Source: Neorhizobium sp. UBA3556
GTDB lineage: Bacteria; Pseudomonadota; Alphaproteobacteria; Rhizobiales; Rhizobiaceae
Assembly (NCBI GenBank): GCA_002376235.1
Contig: DFNX01000001.1
Coordinates: 124,001-188,000 of the forward strand
Reading direction: 5' to 3'
DNA: 64,000 nucleotides
Shown here: positions 1 through 8,323 of the stretch, piece by piece
Layout: the number at the start of each line of letters is the position of its first letter
Position numbering within the stretch: the stretch's first letter is position 1
The notes under the pieces: model-generated
Seen by the model: the letters and a program-made list of their open reading frames with translations, nothing else
Databases searched by the model: none
What the model was told of the DNA's origin: nothing
Position numbers and translations under genes: made by a program

Positions 1-218
1 ATGCGAAGACAGAGCCGTGTCAGTGCCAGCGCCAGGATCGCGATCCCCACATAGGCATGGATATTCGCCGAGTTCATGATGTCGGGCGGGATCGGCTTGT
101 CGCCGAAATAGAGTTCCCCGAATGCGGTCATCGCATCCGAAAAGAGAAGGTTGAACAATATCAGCACGGCCATCAGCCAGTGCAGGATGCGCTGCGACAC
201 ATAGAATGCGGTCTTCAT
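1..218 (-). CDS. cytochrome b561, N-terminal part (runs off the window)
   Basis: The reverse strand encodes the first 72 residues of a small membrane cytochrome b561, a two-heme quinol-oxidising electron carrier of the inner membrane. The start ATG at 218 is preceded by an AGGAAAG ribosome site. The visible part shows a first membrane helix that begins with ILHWLMAVLILF and carries a family histidine, then the start of a second helix with NIHAYVGIAILAL and another likely heme-ligand histidine. The C-terminal half, with the remaining helices, lies before position 1. It is separated from lpdA by lpdA's terminator. The family call rests on the N-terminal pattern alone, so the exact subgroup is uncertain. 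Confidence 0.72.
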   Translation of the reverse strand, partial: MKTAFYVSQRILHWLMAVLILFNLLFSDAMTAFGELYFGDKPIPPDIMNSANIHAYVGIAILALALTRLCLR

Positions 219-270
219 GTCCGTCACTTTCCTGAGAGAGCGATAAGACATGAAGTTTAGGACAGATGCG

Positions 271-301
271 GAAAAGAAAAAGGCGGGACCGAAGTCCCGC
301 C
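271..301 (-). terminator. Rho-independent terminator after lpdA
   Basis: On the minus strand an 8-bp perfect GC stem (GGCGGGAC/GTCCCGCC, 282-301) with a TTCG tetraloop is followed by a T-rich tract (271-281). It lies 28 bases past the lpdA stop and closes the mdh-to-lpdA block. Confidence 0.9.
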
Positions 302-328
302 TTCCGCATGTATGATCTTCCTGGCCGA

Positions 329-1735
329 TTACATGTGGATCGGCTTGGCGAAGGTCGAAAGGGCTGCTTCCTTGACGGCTTCCGACATGGTCGGGTGCGC
401 GTGGCAGGTGCGGCCGAGGTCTTCAGACGAACCGGAGAATTCCATCAGAACGGTGATCTCGTGGATCATCTCGCCGGCGCCGAAGCCGACGATGTGACCG
501 CCGAGAACCCGGTCGGTTTCCTTGTCGGCCAGGATCTTGACGAAACCGTCTGTCGCCAGCATCGCGCGGGCGCGACCGTTGGCGGTGAATGGAAACTTGC
601 CGACCTTGTAGGAGATGCCTGCGGCCTTCAGTTCTTCTTCCGTCTTGCCGACCGAAGCGACTTCCGGCTGGGTGTAGACGACGCCCGGAATGACATCGTA
701 GTTCACGTGACCATGCTGGCCGGACAGGATTTCGGCGAGAGCGACACCCTCGTCTTCCGCCTTGTGCGCCAGCATCGGCCCCTTCACAACGTCGCCGATC
801 GCATAGATGCCGGCAACATTTGTCTTGAAGCCACCATCGATTTCGACGCGACCACGGTTGTCGAGTGCCACGCCTGCGCCTTCCAGGCCGAGACCTTCGG
901 TGTAGGGCTTGCGGCCGGTGGAAATCAGCACGACGTCTGCCTCGACGGTCACGGCATCGCCGCCCTTGACCGGCTCATAGGTGACCTTGGCGCCGGTTGC
1001 GGTCTTTTCCACGGCCGTGACCTTGGCTTCGGTGCGGATATCCATGCCCTGCTTGGCGATCATCCGCTGGAACTGCTTCGACACGTCGGCATCCATGGCG
1101 CCGAGCAGCTTGTCGAGATATTCGATGACGGTAACCTTGGCGCCGAGACGCATCCAGACCGAGCCGAGTTCCAGACCGATAACGCCGCCGCCGACAACGA
1201 TCATGTTCTGCGGAACTTTTTCCAGCGAAATCGCGCCGGTCGACGACACGATAACCTTCTCGTCGATCTCGACATTGACGCCCGGAATGCCGGCAACGTC
1301 GGAACCGGTAGCAATGACGATGTTCTTCGTCTCCAGTTCCTGCACCTTGCCGTCTTCACCGGTAACGGAAACCTTGCCGGCTGCAACAATCTTGCCGGTG
1401 CCGATAAAGCCGTCGATCTTGTTCTTCTTGAACAGGAAGGCGACGCCATCGGTGTTCGACTTGATAGTCGCATCCTTGTGCGCCATCATCTTGGTGAGGT
1501 TGAGCTTCGGCGCAGCAACCTCGACGCCCAGCGTATCGACGCCATGGGCAACCTGATGGAACATTTCCGACGCATGCAGCAGGGCCTTGGACGGAATGCA
1601 GCCAACGTTCAGGCAGGTGCCGCCATAGGTGGCGCGCTTTTCGACGACAGCGACCTTGAGGCCCAGCTGCGCTGCCTTGATTGCGCAGACATAACCACCA
1701 GGGCCACTTCCGATAACGACGACATCATAAGCCAT
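329..1735 (-). CDS. lpdA: dihydrolipoyl dehydrogenase (E3)
   Basis: E3 flavoprotein that reoxidises the dihydrolipoyl groups of the E2 enzymes with NAD+, in the cytoplasm. The protein has 468 residues, the usual length. It begins with a Rossmann FAD motif (GSGPGG, about 9-14), has the redox disulfide in GGTCLNVGCIPSK (C41 and C46), a second NAD-binding motif (VVGGGVIGLELG) near residue 180, and ends with the dimer-interface catalytic pair in HAHPTMSE. It is the last gene of a same-strand series with sucA and sucB, so it most likely serves 2-oxoglutarate dehydrogenase. It follows the LysE gene by 62 bases and is closed by a strong terminator. Confidence 0.96.
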   Translation of the reverse strand: MAYDVVVIGSGPGGYVCAIKAAQLGLKVAVVEKRATYGGTCLNVGCIPSKALLHASEMFHQVAHGVDTLGVEVAAPKLNLTKMMAHKDATIKSNTDGVAFLFKKNKIDGFIGTGKIVAAGKVSVTGEDGKVQELETKNIVIATGSDVAGIPGVNVEIDEKVIVSSTGAISLEKVPQNMIVVGGGVIGLELGSVWMRLGAKVTVIEYLDKLLGAMDADVSKQFQRMIAKQGMDIRTEAKVTAVEKTATGAKVTYEPVKGGDAVTVEADVVLISTGRKPYTEGLGLEGAGVALDNRGRVEIDGGFKTNVAGIYAIGDVVKGPMLAHKAEDEGVALAEILSGQHGHVNYDVIPGVVYTQPEVASVGKTEEELKAAGISYKVGKFPFTANGRARAMLATDGFVKILADKETDRVLGGHIVGFGAGEMIHEITVLMEFSGSSEDLGRTCHAHPTMSEAVKEAALSTFAKPIHM

Positions 1736-1797
1736 GTTCTAATTCCTGATTTCTGGTTTTGGCAGGCTCATTCCCGCCAGCGTTTCGAGAATGGCCC

Positions 1798-2439
1798 TCA
1801 GGCCGCTTTTTCAGTTGCGAGTTTGATTCCGAGCGCGATGAACACCACGCCGCTGGTCCGGTCGATCCACTTGCTGGCACGCGAAAATGCCGCCCGCATC
1901 CGCGGCGTGGTCATGAATGCGCTCACGCCGACGAACCAGAGAATCAGGCAGCTTGCCATCACCGTCCCGTAGCCGAACTTGATTGCCATCGGCGTATGCG
2001 CGCTGACGATGGTGGAAAAGATCGACAGGAAGAAGAAGACCGCCTTCGGATTGAGCGCATTGGCCGCAAAGCCGAGCGTGAACGCCTTCAATGCAGATTG
2101 CGCCTTGGGCGCATCATCCTGTGCCTCGGCCGAAACCGTGATCTCCGTCCGACCCGCCTTCAGGGCCTTGATTCCGATATAGACCAGATAGGCAACACCC
2201 AGCCATTTCACGATATTGAACAGATAAACCGACTGCGAAATGATTAGGCCTAGGCCGAGGATCGTGTAGCTGACATGGAACATCAGTGCCGCGCCGATGC
2301 CGAAGCTGGTGATGATCGCCTGCCGACGGCCATGCACCAGCGCCTGCCGAATCACCATGGCAAGATCCGCCCCTGGCGAGACGATCGCGAAGGAGAAGAT
2401 AGCCATCAGCGAGATCAGTTCGATCATATAGGCATGCAT
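1798..2439 (-). CDS. LysE/RhtB family amino-acid exporter
   Basis: A 213-residue inner-membrane protein of the LysE/RhtB exporter family, which effluxes amino acids or related small molecules. The N-terminus carries the family pattern SPGADLAMVIRQAL in the first loop, and about six hydrophobic helices follow. The middle contains the conserved NALNPKAVFFFLSIF segment. The ATG at 2439 has GAGG nine bases upstream. The gene lies between a MAPEG gene (12 bases upstream) and lpdA, all on one strand, so it is probably co-transcribed with the TCA genes. The substrate cannot be told from the sequence. Confidence 0.88.
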   Translation of the reverse strand: MHAYMIELISLMAIFSFAIVSPGADLAMVIRQALVHGRRQAIITSFGIGAALMFHVSYTILGLGLIISQSVYLFNIVKWLGVAYLVYIGIKALKAGRTEITVSAEAQDDAPKAQSALKAFTLGFAANALNPKAVFFFLSIFSTIVSAHTPMAIKFGYGTVMASCLILWFVGVSAFMTTPRMRAAFSRASKWIDRTSGVVFIALGIKLATEKAA

Positions 2440-2451
2440 GTTGAATAACCT

Positions 2452-2865
2452 CTAGAGCAGCAGAGCGGCCATCATGATCAGCAGTCCGGCAAGGCTTAAG
2501 AGCCATACCATCGAGCGGACATAGGGAATGCCCGCCAGATAAAGCGGAACATAGGCAATCCGCGCGATCAGCCACACCCAGGCGCCGCCGATACCGAGCC
2601 CGGTCGGGTCACCGATGAAGGCAAGCCCGAGAAGCAGGCCGATAAAGGCCGGATAGGTTTCCTGGTAGTTCTTCGAGGCACGCGCAGCACGCCCCGCCGC
2701 CGCATTTTTCGGTGTCAAATCCCCGTCGCGCGGCCCTGCATTCCATTTGGAACCCAGTTCACGCGTCGCAAGAAAGCCTTGCAGCAGAATATGAAAGAGC
2801 AGCAGGACCACGCTTAGACAAAGTACTACCACGAGATGGGTCGCATTTGCCGAAGCGGGTTCCAT
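2452..2865 (-). CDS. MAPEG family membrane protein
   Basis: A 137-residue protein with four predicted membrane helices, matching the MAPEG family (membrane-associated proteins in eicosanoid and glutathione metabolism). Typical features are the first helix, a loop with GPRD and ARASKNYQETYPAF (the family pattern of basic residues and Asn before helix 2), and the YVPLYLAGIPYVRSMVW segment near the third and fourth helices. An AAGGAG ribosome site sits six bases before ATG 2865. It follows sucB by 37 bases. Bacterial members mostly have no defined function, and glutathione transferase or peroxidase activity here would be a guess. Confidence 0.85.
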   Translation of the reverse strand: MEPASANATHLVVVLCLSVVLLLFHILLQGFLATRELGSKWNAGPRDGDLTPKNAAAGRAARASKNYQETYPAFIGLLLGLAFIGDPTGLGIGGAWVWLIARIAYVPLYLAGIPYVRSMVWLLSLAGLLIMMAALLL

Positions 2866-2902
2866 GCTGCTCTCCTTAGTTCAGGAAGTAAGGCTTGAAG
2901 TC

Positions 2903-4132
2903 TTAGAGATCGAGAACCAGACGTTCCGGATCTTCCAGGCTTTCCTTGACGCGAACGAGGAAGGTAACCGCTTCCTTGCCGTCGACGATGCGGTGATCGT
3001 AGGAGAGCGCGAGATACATCATCGGGCGGATGACGATCTGGCCGCCGACCACGACCGGGCGCTCCTGGATCTTGTGCATGCCGAGGATACCCGACTGCGG
3101 AGCATTGAGGATCGGCGAGGACATCAGCGAACCGTAGACGCCGCCATTGGTGATGGTGAACGTGCCACCCTGCATGTCGGCCATGCCGAGCGAACCGTCA
3201 CGGGCAGCCTTGGCAAGACGGCCGAGTTCCTTTTCGACGCCGGCGATCGAACGCTGGTCGGCGTCACGGATGACCGGAACGACGAGGCCCTTGTCGGTGC
3301 CGACGGCCATGCCGACATGGCAGTAGTTCTTGTAGATGATGTCGGTGCCGTCGATCTCGGCGTTGACGGCCGGCAGTTCCTTCAGCGCGTGGGTGACAGC
3401 CTTGGTGAAGAAGCCCATGAAGCCCAGCTTCACGCCGTGCTTCTTTTCAAACACGTCCTTGTAGCGGTTGCGCAGGTCCATCACGGCCGACATGTCCACC
3501 TCGTTATAGGTGGTCAGCATGGCTGCGGTGTTCTGCGCATCCTTGAGGCGCTTGGCAATCGTCTGACGCAGACGGGTCATCTTCACGCGCTCTTCGCGCG
3601 GTGCGTCCTCAGCCGAAGAAACCGGACGCGGTGCGGCCGGAACGGCAGCCGGTGCCGAAGCAGACGGGCCCTTGGCGATGGCGGCGAGAACGTCGCCCTT
3701 CAGAACCTGGCCGCGCTTGCCCGACCCGTCGATATCGGCAGTCGAGATGTTGGCGTCGGCAGCAACCTTGGCAGCAGCCGGAGCGGCCGGCATGGAAGAA
3801 CCACCAGCCGGGGCAGCGGCGGCAGGTGCCGGTGCAGCAGCCGGAGCGGCTTCGGCAGGCTTTGCAGCCGGGGCAGCAGCTGCCGTGCCGGCAGCGCCTT
3901 CCGCGATTTGGCCGAGCAGCGCGTCGAGACCGACGGTCTCGCCGTTCTGGGCAACGATTTCGGTCAGGACGCCGGAAGCCGGGGCCGGAACTTCGACGGT
4001 AACCTTGTCGGTTTCCAGTTCGACCAGAGGCTCGTCAGCCTTGACGGTATCGCCGACCTTCTTGAACCAGGTGCCGACGGTCGCCTCGCTGACGGACTCG
4101 CCGAGGGTTGGGACGCGGATTTCGGTGGCCAT
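2903..4132 (-). CDS. sucB: 2-oxoglutarate dehydrogenase E2 (dihydrolipoyl succinyltransferase)
   Basis: E2 core of the 2-oxoglutarate dehydrogenase complex; it transfers the succinyl group from lipoate to CoA. The 409-residue protein has one lipoyl domain (about 2-77) with the lipoylated lysine K43 in ETDKVTVE, an Ala/Pro-rich linker, a peripheral-subunit-binding domain (about 115-150, KRGQVLKGDVLAAI), and a catalytic domain that ends with the HxxxDG motif (DHRIVDG, H380 and D384). It lies 62 bases downstream of sucA on the same strand. One lipoyl domain and the short linker fit SucB rather than the pyruvate dehydrogenase E2. Confidence 0.96.
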   Translation of the reverse strand: MATEIRVPTLGESVSEATVGTWFKKVGDTVKADEPLVELETDKVTVEVPAPASGVLTEIVAQNGETVGLDALLGQIAEGAAGTAAAAPAAKPAEAAPAAAPAPAAAAPAGGSSMPAAPAAAKVAADANISTADIDGSGKRGQVLKGDVLAAIAKGPSASAPAAVPAAPRPVSSAEDAPREERVKMTRLRQTIAKRLKDAQNTAAMLTTYNEVDMSAVMDLRNRYKDVFEKKHGVKLGFMGFFTKAVTHALKELPAVNAEIDGTDIIYKNYCHVGMAVGTDKGLVVPVIRDADQRSIAGVEKELGRLAKAARDGSLGMADMQGGTFTITNGGVYGSLMSSPILNAPQSGILGMHKIQERPVVVGGQIVIRPMMYLALSYDHRIVDGKEAVTFLVRVKESLEDPERLVLDL

Positions 4133-4194
4133 GATCTGTTTCCGTTTTTCTTAAGGATTTCGTTTCGAACAAGTTAGGGGAGACAGCTGAAAAA

Positions 4195-7194
4195 TCAGCC
4201 GCCCAATGCGTCTTCGAGGAAGGCTTCGAGCTGTGCCAGATGCTTCGACATCAGGCCGGTCGCAGGCGAAGCTGCTGCCGGACGGCCCGTGTAGCGGACG
4301 CGCTGATACTTGGCATCGATATGCGCCAGAACCCATTCCAGGTACGGGTCGATGAACGCCCATGCACCCATGTTCTTCGGCTCTTCCTGGCACCACACCA
4401 TTTCGGCGTTCTTGAAGCGCGACAGCTCGTTGATCAGAGCCTTGGCCGGGAACGGGTAGAGCTGTTCGATACGCAGCAGGTAGACATCGTCGATGCCGCG
4501 CTTCTCGCGCTCTTCCAGAAGATCGTAATAGACCTTGCCGGTGCACATCACGACGCGACGGATCTTGGCGTCCTTCTGCAGCTTGATCGGGCCGTCCTTG
4601 ATGACTTCGGCATCGTCCCAAAGCAGGCGGTGGAACGAGCTTTCGCCCGCCAGTTCCGCCAGCGAAGACGTCGCACGCTTGTGGCGCAGCAGGGACTTCG
4701 GCGTCATCAGGATCAGCGGCTTGCGGAAGTCACGCTTCACCTGGCGGCGCAGGATGTGGAAGTAGTTAGCCGGCGTCGTAACGTTGGCAACCTGCATGTT
4801 GTCTTCTGCGCAAAGCTGCAGGAAGCGTTCCAGCCGTGCCGACGAATGTTCCGGACCCTGACCTTCATAGCCATGCGGCAGAAGGCAGACGAGACCGGAC
4901 ATGCGCAGCCACTTGCGTTCGCCAGACGAGATGAACTGGTCGAACACGACCTGCGCACCGTTGGCGAAGTCGCCGAACTGGGCTTCCCAGAGGGTCAGCG
5001 CATTCGGACGGGCCAGCGAGTAGCCGTATTCGAAGCCGAGAACGGCTTCTTCGGACAGCATGGAGTTGATCACTTCATACTTGCCCTGGCCCGGCTGCAG
5101 GTTGGCAAGCGGGATGTAGCGCTCTTCGGTGTCCTGATCGTAGAGAACCGAGTGGCGCTGCGAGAAGGTGCCGCGTTCGCAATCCTGACCGGAAAGACGG
5201 ATCTTCGTGCCTTCGACGCAGAGCGAACCGAAAGCAAAGGCTTCCGCCATCGCCCAGTCGAGGCCTTCGCCGGTCTCGACCATCTGCGCGCGGTTTTCCA
5301 TAAAGCGCTTGATCGTGCGGTGCGCGTTGAAACCTTCCGGAATGGTCGACAGCTTGCGACCGATTTCCTTGAGGCTCTTCATCGGCATCGATGTCTTGCC
5401 GCGACGCTGCTCGTCGGCATCGTCGGCAGACCGCAGACCCGACCACTGACCGTCCAGCCAGTCGGCCTTGTTTGGCTTGTAGGCCTGGCCGGCTTCGAAC
5501 TCGGCGTCCAGATGCGCACGCCAGTCGGCCTTCATCTTGTCGAATTCGGCATCCGTCAGCACACCTTCGCTTGCCAGACGTTCGGCATAGATCTCAGCCA
5601 CGGCCTTGTGGGCGCGGATGACCTTGTACATCTTCGGCTGGGTGAACGCCGGCTCGTCGCCTTCGTTATGGCCGAAGCGACGGTAGCAGAACATGTCGAG
5701 CACGACCGGCTTGTGGAACTTCATCCGGTATTCGGTCGCAACCTTGGCGGCATAGGTAACCGCTTCCGGATCGTCGCCGTTGACGTGGAAGATCGGCGCT
5801 TCGATCATCTTGGCAACGTCGGACGGATAAGGCGACGAACGCGAGAAGCCCGGATTGGTGGTGAAGCCGATCTGGTTGTTGATGATGACGTGCATCGTGC
5901 CGGCAACGCGGTGACCGCGAAGACCCGACAGGCCGAGGATTTCGGCAACCACGCCCTGGCCCGCAAAGGCCGCATCGCCATGCAGGAGCAGCGGCAGGAC
6001 CTTGGAGCGCTCGGAGAGCGGGATGATGTTGTCCTTTTCCCAGACCTTGGCCAGCATGTCCTGCTTGGCGCGGGCCTTGCCCATGACGACCGGGTTGACG
6101 ATCTCAAGGTGGGACGGGTTGGCTGTCAGCGACAGGTGAACCTTGTTGCCGTCGAATTCGCGGTCGGAAGAGGCACCGAGATGGTACTTCACGTCGCCCG
6201 AACCTTCGACTTCGTCAGGCTTGAACGAACCGCCCTTGAACTCGTGGAACACCGCGCGGTGCGGCTTGCCCATGACGTTGGTCAGAACGTTCAGACGGCC
6301 GCGATGGGCCATGCCGACGATGACTTCTTCAAGACCCAGCTGGCCGCCGCGCTTGATGATCTGTTCCAGCGCCGGGATCAGCGCTTCGCCGCCATCGAGG
6401 CCGAAACGCTTGGTGCCCTTGAACTTGACGTCGAGGAACTGCTCGTAGCCTTCGCCTTCGATCAGCTTGGAAAGGATCGCCTTCTTGCCTTCCGGGGTAA
6501 AGGCCACGCCCTTGTCCGGACCTTCGATCCGTTCCTGGATCCAGGCCTTTTCTTCCGGGCTCGACATGTGCATGAACTCGACGCCGATCGTCGAGCAATA
6601 GGTGCGCTCGAGGATCGCGATCATCTCGCGAACGGTCGCGTATTCCATGCCCAGAACGTTGTCGATGAAGATCTTGCGGTCGTAGTCGGCCTCTTCGAAG
6701 CCGTAGGACTTCGGCGAAAGCTCGTTGTAATCTTCGACCGGGCTTGCGATGCCGAGCGGATCGAGCTTGGCATGCAGGTGGCCGCGCATGCGGTAGGCGC
6801 GGATCATCATAATGGCGCGCACGCTGTCGCGGCTCGCCTGATGAACGTCGGCTTCGTTGACGGGAGTGCCCTTGGCGGCGGCAGCGGCTTCAGCCTTTGC
6901 CTTGACCTTGGTTTCGATTGCCTTTTCCACCACCGGCCAGTTGCCGTCGAGAGCGGAAACGAGATCGCCACCGGCTGCGATCGGCCAGTTCGAACGCTTC
7001 CAGGAAGCGCCCTGCGCTGCCTTCTTCACGTCTTCGGGGCTGTCGGCCAGGGCCTTGAAAAAGGCCTGCCATTCTTCCGAAACCGAATTCGGATCGGCTT
7101 CGTAATTAGCATAAAGTTGTTCGATATAGACGGCGTTCGCGCCGTCGAGGAACGAAGTGATCAGAAACTGCTCGTTGGCTTCTTGCCGGGACAT
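4195..7194 (-). CDS. sucA: 2-oxoglutarate dehydrogenase E1 component
   Basis: Thiamine-diphosphate-dependent E1 that decarboxylates 2-oxoglutarate and succinylates the E2 lipoyl group. The protein has 999 residues, long but usual for alphaproteobacteria. Visible blocks include the N-terminal E2-binding segment (FLDGANAVYIEQLYANYEADP), GMAHRGRLNVL, the TPP-binding region HGDAAFAGQGVV with INNQIGFTT, and the C-terminal transketolase domain (GYEGQGPEHSSARLERFLQL). The start is unusual: a strong AGGAG (7220-7224) lies 25 bases before the ATG, and a perfect 17-base hairpin sits between them, leaving an effective spacing of eight. It follows sucD after a structured 205-base spacer. Confidence 0.97.
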   Translation of the reverse strand: MSRQEANEQFLITSFLDGANAVYIEQLYANYEADPNSVSEEWQAFFKALADSPEDVKKAAQGASWKRSNWPIAAGGDLVSALDGNWPVVEKAIETKVKAKAEAAAAAKGTPVNEADVHQASRDSVRAIMMIRAYRMRGHLHAKLDPLGIASPVEDYNELSPKSYGFEEADYDRKIFIDNVLGMEYATVREMIAILERTYCSTIGVEFMHMSSPEEKAWIQERIEGPDKGVAFTPEGKKAILSKLIEGEGYEQFLDVKFKGTKRFGLDGGEALIPALEQIIKRGGQLGLEEVIVGMAHRGRLNVLTNVMGKPHRAVFHEFKGGSFKPDEVEGSGDVKYHLGASSDREFDGNKVHLSLTANPSHLEIVNPVVMGKARAKQDMLAKVWEKDNIIPLSERSKVLPLLLHGDAAFAGQGVVAEILGLSGLRGHRVAGTMHVIINNQIGFTTNPGFSRSSPYPSDVAKMIEAPIFHVNGDDPEAVTYAAKVATEYRMKFHKPVVLDMFCYRRFGHNEGDEPAFTQPKMYKVIRAHKAVAEIYAERLASEGVLTDAEFDKMKADWRAHLDAEFEAGQAYKPNKADWLDGQWSGLRSADDADEQRRGKTSMPMKSLKEIGRKLSTIPEGFNAHRTIKRFMENRAQMVETGEGLDWAMAEAFAFGSLCVEGTKIRLSGQDCERGTFSQRHSVLYDQDTEERYIPLANLQPGQGKYEVINSMLSEEAVLGFEYGYSLARPNALTLWEAQFGDFANGAQVVFDQFISSGERKWLRMSGLVCLLPHGYEGQGPEHSSARLERFLQLCAEDNMQVANVTTPANYFHILRRQVKRDFRKPLILMTPKSLLRHKRATSSLAELAGESSFHRLLWDDAEVIKDGPIKLQKDAKIRRVVMCTGKVYYDLLEEREKRGIDDVYLLRIEQLYPFPAKALINELSRFKNAEMVWCQEEPKNMGAWAFIDPYLEWVLAHIDAKYQRVRYTGRPAAASPATGLMSKHLAQLEAFLEDALGG

Positions 7195-7382
7195 GGCCTA
7201 TCGCGGGCGCCGCGCCCGCCTCCTCACGTGGTCGGAACCGAAGACCTCGACGGTTCCGCATTCTCTGGTGTCTGTTGTGCCGCCGCTGCGGCCCGTCCTG
7301 TGACGGTTGACCCGCAGGCAAAAAGCCTCTGCCTGCGGGTACCAAACCTTGAGGTCCATCGCCGCCTGTCTATCGGCGGCGA
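7195..7382 (-). promoter_or_regulatory. structured sucD-sucA intercistronic region with four hairpins
   Basis: The 205 bases between sucD and sucA hold four inverted repeats, read on the minus strand: TCGCCGCC stem with 8-base loop (7359-7382), a 10-bp stem ACCCGCAGGC/GCCTGCGGGT (7310-7340), an 8-bp stem CGGAACCG/CGGTTCCG (7233-7258), and GCGGGCG-CGG-CGCCCGC (7203-7219). The last hairpin lies exactly between AGGAG and the final eight bases before the sucA ATG. None is followed by a T-run, so they are not simple terminators. Roles in mRNA processing, stability or translation control are inference. Confidence 0.6.
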
Positions 7383-7399
7383 GTGACCGTTATGTGGCG

Positions 7400-8305
7400 T
7401 CAGCCCTTGAGGACTTCAACCAGCGTCTTGCCGAGGCGTGCCGGGGAAGGAGACACCTTGATGCCTGCTGCTTCCATGGCAGCGATCTTGGATTCCGCAT
7501 CGCCCTTGCCGCCGGAAACGACAGCGCCGGCGTGGCCCATGGTGCGGCCCTTCGGAGCCGTACGGCCGGCGATGAAGCCTGCCATCGGCTTCTTGCGGCC
7601 CTTCTTGGCTTCGTCGATCAGGAACTGGGCTGCTTCTTCTTCAGCCGAACCGCCGATTTCGCCGATCATGATGATCGACTGTGTGGCTTCGTCCGCGAGG
7701 AACATTTCCAGCATATCGATGAATTCGGTGCCCTTGACCGGGTCGCCGCCGATGCCGACAGCCGTCGTCTGGCCGAGGCCTTCGTTGGACGTCTGGAACA
7801 CGGCTTCATAGGTCAGCGTGCCGGAGCGCGAAACGATACCAACCGAACCCTTGCGGAAGATCGAGCCCGGCATGATGCCGATCTTGCATTCTTCCGGCGT
7901 CAGGACGCCCGGGCAGTTCGGGCCGAGCAGGCGCGACTTCGACTTGTCGAGCTTGGCCTTGACGCGCACCATATCCATGACCGGGATACCCTCGGTGATG
8001 CAGGTGATGAGCGGGATTTCGGCTTCGATCGCCTCGATGATCGCTTCAGCGGCGCCTGCCGGCGGAACGTAGATCACGGTCGCGTCTGCGCCGGTCTTTT
8101 CCTTGCCTTCGGCAACCGAAGCGAAGATCGGCAGCGAAGTGCCATCGACGCCCGACGACCAGGCTTCGCCACCCTTCTTCGGGTGAATGCCACCGACCAT
8201 CTTGGTGCCGTAATAAGCCAGCGCCTGTTCGGTGTGGAAGGTACCGGTCTTGCCGGTCAGGCCCTGAACGAGGACCTTCGTATCTTTGTTGACGAGAATG
8301 GACAT
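7400..8305 (-). CDS. sucD: succinate-CoA ligase, alpha subunit
   Basis: Alpha subunit of succinyl-CoA synthetase, which forms succinate and a nucleoside triphosphate from succinyl-CoA in the TCA cycle. The 301-residue protein starts with the CoA-binding Rossmann domain (VQGLTGKTGTFHTEQALAYG-like block, GGIHPKKGG) and contains the phosphohistidine site GHAGAVVSGG (H258). The ligase domain pattern LLGPNCPGVL is present near residue 123. It is 18 bases downstream of sucC and is followed by the structured spacer before sucA, so it is part of the mdh-sucCDAB block known from rhizobia. Confidence 0.97.
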   Translation of the reverse strand: MSILVNKDTKVLVQGLTGKTGTFHTEQALAYYGTKMVGGIHPKKGGEAWSSGVDGTSLPIFASVAEGKEKTGADATVIYVPPAGAAEAIIEAIEAEIPLITCITEGIPVMDMVRVKAKLDKSKSRLLGPNCPGVLTPEECKIGIMPGSIFRKGSVGIVSRSGTLTYEAVFQTSNEGLGQTTAVGIGGDPVKGTEFIDMLEMFLADEATQSIIMIGEIGGSAEEEAAQFLIDEAKKGRKKPMAGFIAGRTAPKGRTMGHAGAVVSGGKGDAESKIAAMEAAGIKVSPSPARLGKTLVEVLKG

Positions 8306-8323
8306 TCTTTCGATCCTTCCAGA

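Noticed and set aside
4240..7386. A 1048-codon open frame antisense to sucA
   Set aside because: It mirrors codon bias in GC-rich DNA; the opposite strand codes a full SucA with all motifs, and the frame has no ribosome site or family resemblance.
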